Position numbers and translations under genes: made by a program. The notes below the pieces were generated by a model. The model had not been told where the DNA came from. It did not search any database and saw nothing but the letters and a program-made list of their open reading frames with translations. This document shows positions 33,290 to 41,870 of a stretch of 41,870 bases of DNA, piece by piece. Position 1 is the first letter of the stretch. Every line of letters begins with the position of its first letter. This DNA comes from Flavobacteriaceae bacterium (GTDB lineage Bacteria > Bacteroidota > Bacteroidia > Flavobacteriales > Flavobacteriaceae). The stretch covers positions 1-41,870 of the forward strand of contig JABDIV010000019.1 in assembly GCA_013003555.1 (NCBI GenBank). The letters run 5' to 3'.

Positions 33290-35290
33290 TTATTCGCATT
33301 TTCTTCGAGGTGTTTCATCTACGATTCTAAAGACAGATCTTCTGTTTTCTTTGTGACATAAAACTTGTTCAGCCGTCAGAGATCGATCTTGTAGACGGCA
33401 ATCAGAGCAGTCCTTATTCAACAGCTCACTTTCGCCTTTACCTACGGCACTATTTATTCGATTACCATAACCACGGCCAACAAAGTACGCCTTAGTAGAG
33501 GCGGCTCGTTTATCAGATAATACAGCATTGTATTGATCGCTGCCACGACAATCGGTATGTGACTCGATATCGATTACAAGACGAGGATCATCCTGCATCA
33601 GAGTTATGATATTTTCTAATTGTCTTTTTCCATCCGCAGTAATTTCCCATCGGTCGAAAACGAAGGTGATATCATTGATAACGATGGTCTTTTCATCGTA
33701 TAACGGATCGAGTTCTAAATTTACTTCCAGGGCTTCCTCATGTACGCTGCTGGTTGTAAATTCTTCAATGTCTTCATTATTGTAGCAGGTGCGATCGGCA
33801 ACGATTCTATATTTTCGGTTACATTCTAATTCAAAGGTATACCTGGCATCGGTTCCGGTTATAACTGAATCAAGGACTACACCCCGCTCATCGATTTTAC
33901 GAACCCTGGCGTTTTCCAGCAGTTCACCGGTTTCACTATCGGTTACTATTCCGCTGATACTTTGCAAGCAAAGACCACTACCAAAGCTATAAATATCATC
34001 GTTTCCCTTTGCATCGTTTTCAATAGGACGTGCACGGTTTGATGAGAAATATCCCTTATTCTTATCGTCGTTGATATAAAAGGCAAAATCATCATCGGTC
34101 CCGTTTATAGGTGCCTTTAAATTCTCCGATTTTGCCGCAGGATCATTCAGGACATCGGTTACATAGATGTCAAGCAGTCCATAATTCAACAATTCGGCAG
34201 AATCTGACGAATAATACAGCATATTATCTGAAGTGACGTACGGAAACATTTCTCGTTCGGCGGAATTCACATTTCCCGGAAGCCATGTTACGGGTCCGAA
34301 TGTTCCATCGTCAAGAATATCAACATAAAAAATATCGGTTATTCCTTTATTTTTAACGCCATTATCATCTTCTTTTCTGTCAGAGACAAAATAAAGTCGT
34401 TTCTCGTCCGGACTCAGTGCCGGATGACCTGTAGAAATTTTATTATCATTAAACGGAAGTTCTTTCAGGTTACTCCAACGACCATTTATATTCGTTGCTT
34501 TGTAAATTTTAAGATTGGACGCTCCCTTGGTGTTATAGCGCACCTTATTTCTTTTGTTAACATTGTCCCGAGTAAAGTACATGGTATTGCCATCCTTTGT
34601 GATAGCCACCGTTGCCTCATGAATATCGGTATTAATTGAATCTGAAGCGACCATGTCAATACCTTCATAGGTAGTTGTACGGCCATTTTCCATAATTCTG
34701 GCCTGATAGACATCCAGGTATGGCAATTCGTTCCATTTATACACCTTACCCTCAACATTTCGGCTAGAGGCAAAATAAAGAGTTCCGTCATGAACAAATG
34801 ATCCAAAATCGGAATACTCTGTATTCAAATCAAGGTTTTCAAGCACGATTGGCCGCCCATCAATCTCTGATGAATCTTGGTAGACACTCAGGTTATCGGC
34901 ATAAAAGGCTTGTGCCTCGGCTGAAGTTTCAGCCTTGCGCAGTTCTAAATAACGTGGAACGAGCGAATTGGCCGTTTCGTAGTCCTTTTGACTTCGCAAA
35001 CACTGAATATATTTGTATACATATTCAGCACTGAAGTCATCCTGATAGGATTCCCATCCCAATTGATACCATTTGAGTGCCTCTTCGGTGTTCGAATTGT
35101 TGTAATAACAATCACCGAGCCTGGTAAACAAATGATAACTGCGCGTATTCTTTTCATGCGCCATTTTATAAAACTTTGCTGCCTCGATATAGGCGAAGTT
35201 TTCAAAGAATATATCTGCTACCCTCGACTGACTAAAAGTTAAGGAACTGTAGCTAAAGGCAAGCAGTATGAGGAAAATTTTCGTTTTCAT
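33290..35290 (-). CDS. OmpA/PorE-like peptidoglycan-binding protein with TPR, PD40 and CarboxypepD-reg domains
   Basis: I start this gene at the ATG at 35288-35290 (666 residues), which heads a normal signal peptide (MKTKIFLILLAFSYSSLTFSQ). Domains in order are TPR-like helices (about residues 25-120), PD40/WD40-like propeller blades (for example SPDEKRLYFVSDRKED and YFSSNRARP, about 150-430), a CarboxypepD_reg-like module (ISGIVTDSETGELLENARV) and a C-terminal OmpA domain with FVFDRWEITADG and ESHTDCRGS...NAVLSDKRA. This is the architecture of PorE and of partner proteins of PorP/SprF. It probably anchors a secretion complex to peptidoglycan. A TTG two codons upstream is a less likely start. 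Confidence 0.87.
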   Translation of the reverse strand: MKTKIFLILLAFSYSSLTFSQSRVADIFFENFAYIEAAKFYKMAHEKNTRSYHLFTRLGDCYYNNSNTEEALKWYQLGWESYQDDFSAEYVYKYIQCLRSQKDYETANSLVPRYLELRKAETSAEAQAFYADNLSVYQDSSEIDGRPIVLENLDLNTEYSDFGSFVHDGTLYFASSRNVEGKVYKWNELPYLDVYQARIMENGRTTTYEGIDMVASDSINTDIHEATVAITKDGNTMYFTRDNVNKRNKVRYNTKGASNLKIYKATNINGRWSNLKELPFNDNKISTGHPALSPDEKRLYFVSDRKEDDNGVKNKGITDIFYVDILDDGTFGPVTWLPGNVNSAEREMFPYVTSDNMLYYSSDSAELLNYGLLDIYVTDVLNDPAAKSENLKAPINGTDDDFAFYINDDKNKGYFSSNRARPIENDAKGNDDIYSFGSGLCLQSISGIVTDSETGELLENARVRKIDERGVVLDSVITGTDARYTFELECNRKYRIVADRTCYNNEDIEEFTTSSVHEEALEVNLELDPLYDEKTIVINDITFVFDRWEITADGKRQLENIITLMQDDPRLVIDIESHTDCRGSDQYNAVLSDKRAASTKAYFVGRGYGNRINSAVGKGESELLNKDCSDCRLQDRSLTAEQVLCHKENRRSVFRIVDETPRRKCE

Positions 35291-35302
35291 GTTCAAGACG
35301 TT

Positions 35303-36265
35303 TTAAAAGTAGCGGGGTGATTTGATTCGATTTTTCTTAGGTTCCCAAATGAGCAATACTTCATGTGTACCGCCGGAATAGGGTCTGATGTCTGAGATTG
35401 GATGCTCGTAGGCATAACCAACTCGTATTTCCTTACTCACCTGAAAATCGGCGATTCCACCTAGTGCACCGGCCGACTCATTGAATCGGTAAGCAGCACC
35501 AAGCCAGAATTTCTCATTAAAGAGGAAATTAGCAGTAAGATCATATGAGATCGGTGCACCATTGGTAGCTTTCACCATAAATGCCGGTTTCAGCTTCGTG
35601 GTCTCACTCAAATCAAAAACATATCCACCAGTGACATAATAGCTGATGCGTTCCGCCGCTACATATTCCACCTGACCATTTCTACTGTTATTCCAATCGG
35701 TATTTAATATCCGTGGAGCAGAGAGTCCAAGGTACCAGCGATTGGTGTGTAAAAAGGCTCCAAGACCAATGTTAGGACTCCATCGATCTGAAACATCGTT
35801 GAAATAGAGATCTTCGATAATTGACGGATCATTGAGCAACTCTTGGTCAAGATTATAGTGAGTAAACCCACCTTTTAATCCAAAGGCTAATTTAATTGGA
35901 TGAACTTCGTTGTCGTGCTTAAATTCACCAACTTGAATGGTATATGAAAAATCGGCATAGAGGTATACAAAATTTTCATATCCTAATTCATCATTAATGA
36001 ATGAAAATCCGAGTCCCACCTGATCATTACTTCGCAATGGCGTATGCAGGGATACCGTTTGCGTCGTCGGACCGCCGTCTAGTCCAACCCACTGACTTCT
36101 GTGAAGACCCACAAAATATAGGGTTTCTTTACTTCCGGCATAGGCTGGGTTAATCGAGGCCGCGTTATACATATACTGGGTGAATTGAGGCAGCTGTTGA
36201 GCAAATGCCGATCCACATGAAAGGACTAACAATACAACCAGTTTTATTTTAATAATTGCTTTCAT
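35303..36265 (-). CDS. PorP/SprF-like type IX secretion membrane protein
   Basis: This 320-residue protein has a signal peptide (to about residue 22, SCGSAFAQ) and the PorP/SprF family opening QLPQFTQYMYNAASINPAYAGSKE, followed by HRSQWVGLDGGPTTQTVSLHTPL and repeated amphipathic strands of an outer-membrane barrel. In flavobacteria such proteins are encoded beside very large surface proteins with type B sorting domains and are needed for their export (SprF for SprB). Here it lies 11 bases after the adhesin gene and 12 bases before the OmpA-like gene, which fits a dedicated partner role. Confidence 0.9.
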   Translation of the reverse strand: MKAIIKIKLVVLLVLSCGSAFAQQLPQFTQYMYNAASINPAYAGSKETLYFVGLHRSQWVGLDGGPTTQTVSLHTPLRSNDQVGLGFSFINDELGYENFVYLYADFSYTIQVGEFKHDNEVHPIKLAFGLKGGFTHYNLDQELLNDPSIIEDLYFNDVSDRWSPNIGLGAFLHTNRWYLGLSAPRILNTDWNNSRNGQVEYVAAERISYYVTGGYVFDLSETTKLKPAFMVKATNGAPISYDLTANFLFNEKFWLGAAYRFNESAGALGGIADFQVSKEIRVGYAYEHPISDIRPYSGGTHEVLLIWEPKKNRIKSPRYF

Positions 36266-36276
36266 AACAGATTAGT

Positions 36277-39200
36277 TTAATTGGTTCCTACGTAGATAGG
36301 CCCTGCAAATGGTTTTAATCCACTGTTTCTTAAATTAACGATATAATAGTAGGTTCCTGTAGGTACCTTGTCTGAACTTCCAATAGAGTTGCTATGGGCA
36401 GTCCCGTTCCAGCAATTCGAATCGGAGTCGTAGTTCATGTTTTCGTAAATCTTTGCACCCCAACGGTTGAATATCTGAACTTCAACAACGAATTCACATT
36501 CGCGAAGGAAATTTTCTTCACCGTCAGCATCTACGATTTTAATTTCGAAACACTCATTCCACTGATCTCCGTTGGCAGTAACTGCTTTAGAGATATAAAC
36601 GTTATCAGCATCAACACATAGGTTCTCACATTCCGGATCGATATTAATGACCACGTCAGTTCTAGACGGACAATTTTCATCATCGATCACATAGGTGAAT
36701 ATATATTGATCTTCAACATCATCAAATGGAATTGACTCGATCTCGCTACCTATAAGATTAATATCACCTTGTGTAACAACCCATTCACCATTGAGATCAT
36801 AATCTCCTGATATGAAATCGAATAAGTTGATCACAAACATATCTTCAGCACACAACAAGGCATCACTACCATTGATAATATTGGCTGCACTAACATTAAG
36901 TGTTTGCGTATAGGTAACTGAGTTTCCACAATCATCAGTAGCAATCCAGTCTCTTGTTATCACGTAATTGCTTGATGAACCATCATTTGTTGATGTTTCA
37001 ATAAAATCAACAGTGATTTCTGAAGAACATGCATCCTCAAAGACTAATTCAGGAGCTTCAGGTATGGCATCACAAATGACATCGAGTTCTGCTTCAAGTT
37101 CTCCAACGAGAACAGGAGGAGTCGTATCGATTACATTGATTATTTGTATATGAATGCTTTCATTACCACAAGCATCAACTGCTGTCCAGGTTCTTGTCAG
37201 GAATGATTCACCTATACATGATCCCGCTTCTTCTTCTTCAGTGAAGGTCACAGTTGCTTCTCCACAATTATCAGTCGCTGACACCTCAGCCGGAGCTGGA
37301 ATGTTATCACACTCAGCCTCTGCATCTTCTGGCATATCACTAAATACTGGTGCAGTGGTATCGACGGATGTAATTGTTTGAACAGCCGTAGTTGTATTAC
37401 CACAATCATCAACCAGTGTCCAGGTACGTGAGATAATAATCTCTGAAGGACATTCACCATCAACCATAGAGTCATCATAGGTTGCCTCAAGATCGGTTGA
37501 ACAGTTATCGGCCTCATCGGTTACATCACCTGTCAGATTCAAATCAGTTGCGTCATCATCACATTCAACTGTAACATCAGCGGGTACAGTAAAGGTAGGT
37601 GCAGTAGTATCGACCACGTTAATGGTTTGATCGGCAGTCGTTGTGTTTCCACAATCGTCAACCAATGTCCAGGTACGCGTAATTATAGATTCGTTTGCAC
37701 ATTCGCCTTCTGAAACAGCATCTTCAAATGTTGCATCAAGATCTGTTGAACAGTTATCAGCCTCATCGGTTACATCACCTGTAAGCTCAAGATCAGACGG
37801 ATCCTGGTCACATTCGATGGTTATATCAGCTGGTACTGTAAATGTTGGTGCTGTTGTATCCACCACGGTAATGGTTTGAGTTGCTGTAGTGGTATTGCCA
37901 CAATCGTCAACCAATGTCCAGGTACGCGTGATTATAGATTCGTTTGCACATTCGCCTTCTGAAACAGCATCTTCAAATGTTGCATCAAGCTCGGCAGAAC
38001 AGTTATCGGCCTCATCGGTTACATCACCAGTAAGTGCAAGATCATTCTCATCTTGATCACATTCGATGGTTACATCGGCAGGTGCAGTAAATGTAGGCGG
38101 AGTAGTATCGACCACGGTAATGGTTTGATCGGCAGTGGTTGTGTTGCCACAATCGTCAACCAATGTCCATGTACGTGTGATTACAGATTCGTTAGCACAA
38201 GCACCGGCAGCTACGCTATCGGCATAAGTTGCTTCCAGACCTGTTGAACAGTTATCGGCCTCATCGGTTACATCACCTGTAAGTGCAAGATCGGCAGGAT
38301 CCTGATCACATTCGATAGTTAAATCGGCAGGTGCAGTAAATGTAGGCGCGGTAGTGTCTTCTATTGTAAACGTTGCCGTAGTTGAGCTGGAGTTACCACA
38401 GCTATCGGTAGCTGTAAAGGTTACTGTAGCTGAACCAGTAGCACCACAATCATCAGATAGTCCGGTGTAGTCATTCGACCAGTTGATTGCAGAACAATCA
38501 TCAGAGGCCACGGCACCACCGTTATTATTTAACCAATCTTGAAGATCAGTTCCATTTCCTTGACCATCGCATTCAACAGTAGCATCGGCTGCTTCTGTAT
38601 CTATAGATGGTGCAGTAGTATCTTGAATTGCATAGGATGCAGTCGTCGAGGTTGAATTACCACAAGCATCAGTAGCTGTAAAGGTAACTGGTATTGGATC
38701 GGCGCAATCAGAATTGGCACCGTCATAATCGTGAGTCCAGGTTACATCGCCACAATTGTCGGATGCCGAGGCACCACCATGAGCGTCTAACCAGTCTTGA
38801 ATCTCACCACCGTTACCATCACCATCACATTCAACCGTGATATCACCGGCTTCAACATCAATCACAGGTGCAGTTGTGTCTACAACATTAATGGTTTGAT
38901 CGGCAGTGGTTGTGTTTCCACAATCGTCAACCAATGTCCATGTACGTGTGATTACAGATTCGTTAGCACAAGCACCGGCAGCTACGCTATCGGCATAAGT
39001 TGCTTCAAGACCTGTTGAACAGTTATCGGCCTCATCGGTTACATCACCTGTAAGTGCAAGATCGGCAGGATCCTGATCACATTCGATAGTTAAATCTGCA
39101 GGTGTTGTAAATGTAGGCGCAGTAGTATCTTGAATTGTAAATGTTGCAGTAGTCGTTGTGGTATTTCCACAATCATCTGTTGCAGTAAAGATTACGACAG

Positions 39201-41781
39201 CCGAACCAGTAGCACCACAATCATCGGATAATCCGGTGAAATCATTCGTCCATGTAATCGTACCACAGATATCTGAGGAATCTGCTCCACCGTTATTATC
39301 TAACCAATTATTAAGATCGGTCAAATTTCCTGATCCATCGCATTCAACTGTTAAGTCGGTTGCTTCAGTATCAATAGTTGGAGGAAGTAAATCTATAATT
39401 GAAAATAATGCAGTTGTGCTGGTTGAGTTACCGCAAGCATCACTAGCTGTAAAGGTAACCAAAGCTTGTCCGGTTTCTCCACAACCATTACTTAATCCAG
39501 TAAAATCATTAGTCCAGGTTACGTCACCACAATTGTCAGAAGCAACAGCACCAGCCTGGGTATCTAACCAAAGTTGGAGTTCGTCTGTATTTCCAAAGCC
39601 ATCACACTGAACTGTTTGATCAGCAGCAACTGTAGAAATAACTGGCGCGGTAGTATCTTCCACGGTAATGGTTTGATCGGCAGTCGTTGTGTTGCCACAA
39701 TCGTCAACCAATGTCCATGTACGCGTGATTACAGATTCGTTAGCACAAGCACCGGCAGCTACGCTATCGGCATAAGTTGCTTCCAGACCTGTTGAACAGT
39801 TATCGGCCTCATCGGTTACATCACCTGTAAGTGTAAGATCGGAAGGATCCTGATCACATTCGATAGTTAGATCGGCAGGTGCGGTAAATGTAGGCGCGGT
39901 AGTATCGACTATTGTAAATGTAGCCGATATTTTTTCGACATTTCCACAAGCATCAACAGCAGAAAATTCCACTGTAGCTGAACCTGTTGCTCCACATTCA
40001 TCTGATAAATCGGTAAAATTATTTTCCCATTTAACGGTACCGCAGATTTCATCTGCACTGGCACCTCCGGCTGTATCCAGCCAATCATTCAATTCGACTG
40101 TATTCCCTGATCCATCACATTCTACCGTAAGGTCGGCTGGTGGTGTGAGTATCGTTGGAGGTGTGGTATCTTCAATTGTAAACGTTGCTGTTGAGGTAGA
40201 AGAATTACCACATTCATCTGTTGCAGTAAATGTAACGAGAGCCTCACCGGTATTTTGACAACCATCAGAAAGCGCAGTGAAGTCATTTGACCAGGTAACA
40301 GAAGAGCAAGAATCCGACGCTGTTGCACCTCCGTTTGAATTTAACCAATTATTTAAATCGGTCGTATTTCCTGATCCGTCACATTCTACTGTAAGGTCTG
40401 AAGCCTCAACATCAATTGTAGGAGAGGTAGTATCATCAATATTAATAAGTTGTGTATCTGAAGCCGTTTTTCCACAACTGTCAGTTACCGTAAAGGTACG
40501 GGTAACAACAATTGGACAGCTGCCATTAATTACATCTGAGTATGTTATTGAGGCGATTGTTCCGTCATCAGAAGCGTTACCATTTCCAGCTTGTGCAGCT
40601 TGCAGTTCTGCTAATGAAATGGTTGCCTCAGTTGAACTGTAAGGAAGATCAGTAATAGCACCAGAATCACAGCCTTCAACTGTGTAGTCATCTGGAGCAG
40701 TTATAATGGGATCTTCTGAATCTTGGATTTCTATTGTTATGGATTCTGTTACAACACAGCCAACATCATCGGTAACGGTAACCTGAATAACTCCGGCTCC
40801 CGCTCCTGTGAAGGAGAGAACTGTAGAGGGAGGACCGTTAAGCATTGTTGAAGCCCCGGTTGTATTACTGTCTATGTTAAAAGAATATGGTGGTGTTCCA
40901 CCGATCGGTGTGAAACTACCAGATCCTGTATTTGAAGCACATTCAGCATCGTTGCTATCTGTGTTCATGGTAAGTTCATCCGGAAAATCTAACAATAATG
41001 TATAATGAATCAAATTTGTATTTCCGTTAATATCGGTAACCTTAAGACTCGGATTGTACGGTCCGCCATTTAAATCATAAGAAACAATCGGACTTGATGC
41101 TGTACCACCTAATAAGGTTCCACCATCAAAATTCCAGGCATAGCTATATGGCTGGGTTCCTCCATTTGTAGTAGATTCAAAATAAACAACAGCCTCACTT
41201 CCAGAAGTACAGGCGGTATATTCGAATTGAACGGCAAGAGGAGTCGACACAATTAAATCTGTTGTAAATTGACATTGAGACTGGCTATAATCATGACAAT
41301 CGTAATTTACCGGATCAGGCGCATTATTAGGAGTGGTTTTCCAAACTGCCATGGGATTCAACAAGGTCAGTTCTTCACCGCATGTCCAGGTAAATGGTCC
41401 ATAGATAAGTTTCGGTATCGGACCTTGAGATGCCTTTGGTAAGGTTCCCAGATATTCATTAATTACTAATGAATTCGAGCCAACTTGAAGATCAGCAAAA
41501 AATCGAGCATGATACACGTTCGTATTCTGATTAGACTCCAGGGTCATTATCATGTACACCAACTGTGGGTCACCAGGAGTACAGGAGGTGTTTGTTAATG
41601 GTGTGCCCGGAATATCTGTGGAACTGAGATAAACATCTGCAATATTATAATTATTGGACGTACATCCGTAACCACATGTTCTCAAGTCTAATTGTGCTTG
41701 TACACTCTCAACGCCTGCAAATGAAAATAATAATGCCAGCAGAAGGGTTTTCAAGCTTGTTTTAAAGTAATAAGTTTTCAT
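36277..41781 (-). CDS. giant type IX-secreted adhesin with HYR-like repeats and gliding-type C-terminal domain
   Basis: This 1834-residue protein begins with a signal peptide (about residues 1-30, ending QAQ). Residues about 30-350 include PKD-like (GGTQPYSYAWNFDGG) and SprB-like (GGTPPYSFNI) modules. Residues about 355-1640 hold fifteen HYR/Ig-like repeats joined by DTTAP-type linkers: one diverged copy, then fourteen clearer ones in the order AABAABAABBBBCC. Each repeat carries up to four Cys, for example in VECDGSGN and DDCGN. The end (about 1724-1834) is a type B sorting domain (CHU_C/gliding motility-associated: VQIFNRWGAKIYEN, GTYYYIVNL). It should be exported by the type IX system and kept at the surface or released. 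The 89 bases upstream to the window end show no clear promoter. Confidence 0.92.
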   Translation of the reverse strand: MKTYYFKTSLKTLLLALLFSFAGVESVQAQLDLRTCGYGCTSNNYNIADVYLSSTDIPGTPLTNTSCTPGDPQLVYMIMTLESNQNTNVYHARFFADLQVGSNSLVINEYLGTLPKASQGPIPKLIYGPFTWTCGEELTLLNPMAVWKTTPNNAPDPVNYDCHDYSQSQCQFTTDLIVSTPLAVQFEYTACTSGSEAVVYFESTTNGGTQPYSYAWNFDGGTLLGGTASSPIVSYDLNGGPYNPSLKVTDINGNTNLIHYTLLLDFPDELTMNTDSNDAECASNTGSGSFTPIGGTPPYSFNIDSNTTGASTMLNGPPSTVLSFTGAGAGVIQVTVTDDVGCVVTESITIEIQDSEDPIITAPDDYTVEGCDSGAITDLPYSSTEATISLAELQAAQAGNGNASDDGTIASITYSDVINGSCPIVVTRTFTVTDSCGKTASDTQLINIDDTTSPTIDVEASDLTVECDGSGNTTDLNNWLNSNGGATASDSCSSVTWSNDFTALSDGCQNTGEALVTFTATDECGNSSTSTATFTIEDTTPPTILTPPADLTVECDGSGNTVELNDWLDTAGGASADEICGTVKWENNFTDLSDECGATGSATVEFSAVDACGNVEKISATFTIVDTTAPTFTAPADLTIECDQDPSDLTLTGDVTDEADNCSTGLEATYADSVAAGACANESVITRTWTLVDDCGNTTTADQTITVEDTTAPVISTVAADQTVQCDGFGNTDELQLWLDTQAGAVASDNCGDVTWTNDFTGLSNGCGETGQALVTFTASDACGNSTSTTALFSIIDLLPPTIDTEATDLTVECDGSGNLTDLNNWLDNNGGADSSDICGTITWTNDFTGLSDDCGATGSAVVIFTATDDCGNTTTTTATFTIQDTTAPTFTTPADLTIECDQDPADLALTGDVTDEADNCSTGLEATYADSVAAGACANESVITRTWTLVDDCGNTTTADQTINVVDTTAPVIDVEAGDITVECDGDGNGGEIQDWLDAHGGASASDNCGDVTWTHDYDGANSDCADPIPVTFTATDACGNSTSTTASYAIQDTTAPSIDTEAADATVECDGQGNGTDLQDWLNNNGGAVASDDCSAINWSNDYTGLSDDCGATGSATVTFTATDSCGNSSSTTATFTIEDTTAPTFTAPADLTIECDQDPADLALTGDVTDEADNCSTGLEATYADSVAAGACANESVITRTWTLVDDCGNTTTADQTITVVDTTPPTFTAPADVTIECDQDENDLALTGDVTDEADNCSAELDATFEDAVSEGECANESIITRTWTLVDDCGNTTTATQTITVVDTTAPTFTVPADITIECDQDPSDLELTGDVTDEADNCSTDLDATFEDAVSEGECANESIITRTWTLVDDCGNTTTADQTINVVDTTAPTFTVPADVTVECDDDATDLNLTGDVTDEADNCSTDLEATYDDSMVDGECPSEIIISRTWTLVDDCGNTTTAVQTITSVDTTAPVFSDMPEDAEAECDNIPAPAEVSATDNCGEATVTFTEEEEAGSCIGESFLTRTWTAVDACGNESIHIQIINVIDTTPPVLVGELEAELDVICDAIPEAPELVFEDACSSEITVDFIETSTNDGSSSNYVITRDWIATDDCGNSVTYTQTLNVSAANIINGSDALLCAEDMFVINLFDFISGDYDLNGEWVVTQGDINLIGSEIESIPFDDVEDQYIFTYVIDDENCPSRTDVVINIDPECENLCVDADNVYISKAVTANGDQWNECFEIKIVDADGEENFLRECEFVVEVQIFNRWGAKIYENMNYDSDSNCWNGTAHSNSIGSSDKVPTGTYYYIVNLRNSGLKPFAGPIYVGTN
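36870..40432 (-). repeat. in-gene repeat array with AAB higher-order units
   Basis: Reading in the sense of the gene, linkers fall near 40432, 40165, 39900, 39652, 39388, 39125, 38878, 38620, 38355, 38105, 37860, 37610, 37362, 37120 and 36870. Type A units are about 265 bp (VECDGSGN type), type B about 248 bp (IECDQDP type). B copies near 38118 and 38891 differ at about three of 210 bases by eye and are 771 bp apart; a third lies about 775 bp further. Adjacent B copies at 37652 and 37901 differ at one base over about 88. Confidence 0.85.
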
Positions 41782-41870
41782 ATCGAAACCTTTTTGTCTT
41801 ATGATTAATAGCTTAACAAGTGTTTTAAAACGATTTAATCAATAATCGAGATAAAGCTTGTAAATAATTA

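Noticed and set aside
35291..35296. TTG start for the OmpA-like gene
   Set aside because: The ATG two codons downstream gives a normal signal peptide and makes the TTG unnecessary.
37643..39795. Plus-strand open frames across the adhesin repeats
   Set aside because: They are repeated reverse-strand shadows of the repeat array, with the same translated stretch recurring at each copy.
36870..40432. CRISPR array or tandem intergenic repeat
   Set aside because: The units are about 250-265 bp, in frame, and encode HYR-like domains in a single long gene.

Overview
The window looks like a chromosomal segment of a marine-type flavobacterium (Bacteroidota, Flavobacteriia). The evidence is type IX secretion genes (porQ, a PorP/SprF-like protein, an OmpA/PorE-like protein and a giant secreted protein with a gliding-motility-type C-terminal domain), many short lipoproteins with the box (F/L)SC, A-rich leaders instead of Shine-Dalgarno sites, and several TAnnTTTG-type -7 boxes. 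No tRNA, rRNA, CRISPR array, insertion sequence or prophage was seen.

Layout. 1-5.2 kb: the 3' end of aroQ, a lipoprotein of the glucose/sorbosone dehydrogenase family, then a leftward block with lpdA and a probable msrB - beta-propeller - DinB-like operon. 5.4-16.0 kb: a rightward alpha-glucan block, GlgM-type glycogen synthase - glgC - glgE - maltokinase - glgB, closed by a terminator and followed by a GH31 alpha-glucosidase. Together these encode the GlgE (maltose-1-phosphate) route: GlgC makes ADP-glucose, the GT4 synthase makes maltose-1-phosphate, the kinase makes it from maltose, GlgE polymerises it and GlgB branches the product. 16.1-18.3 kb: an M48 lipoprotein protease and a UMF1-type transporter.

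18.4-21.3 kb: a leftward envelope-type operon of ECF sigma factor, membrane-anchored anti-sigma-like protein and two exported beta-solenoid proteins (DUF4097-like and DUF2807). 21.5-32.6 kb: housekeeping genes lon, porQ-cmk, a LysM/BON protein, rpsA with a structured leader, pyrR-pyrB-(STAS-like)-rnz, pdxH and a CAP-domain lipoprotein behind a repeated operator-like motif. 32.7-33.3 kb: a palindrome-rich stretch without a convincing gene. 33.3-41.8 kb: a leftward three-gene type IX secretion module, an 1834-residue repeat adhesin, then PorP/SprF-like, then OmpA/PorE-like.

The two points I find most interesting are the compact GlgE-type glucan cassette lacking trehalose synthase, and the ordered A-A-B, A-A-B, A-A-B, B-B-B repeat architecture of the adhesin with nearly identical DNA copies about 770 bp apart. 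Small cis-elements (an rpsA leader, a triple motif upstream of the CAP gene, inverted repeats ending just before start codons, terminators abutting start codons) are the best candidates for undescribed regulation.
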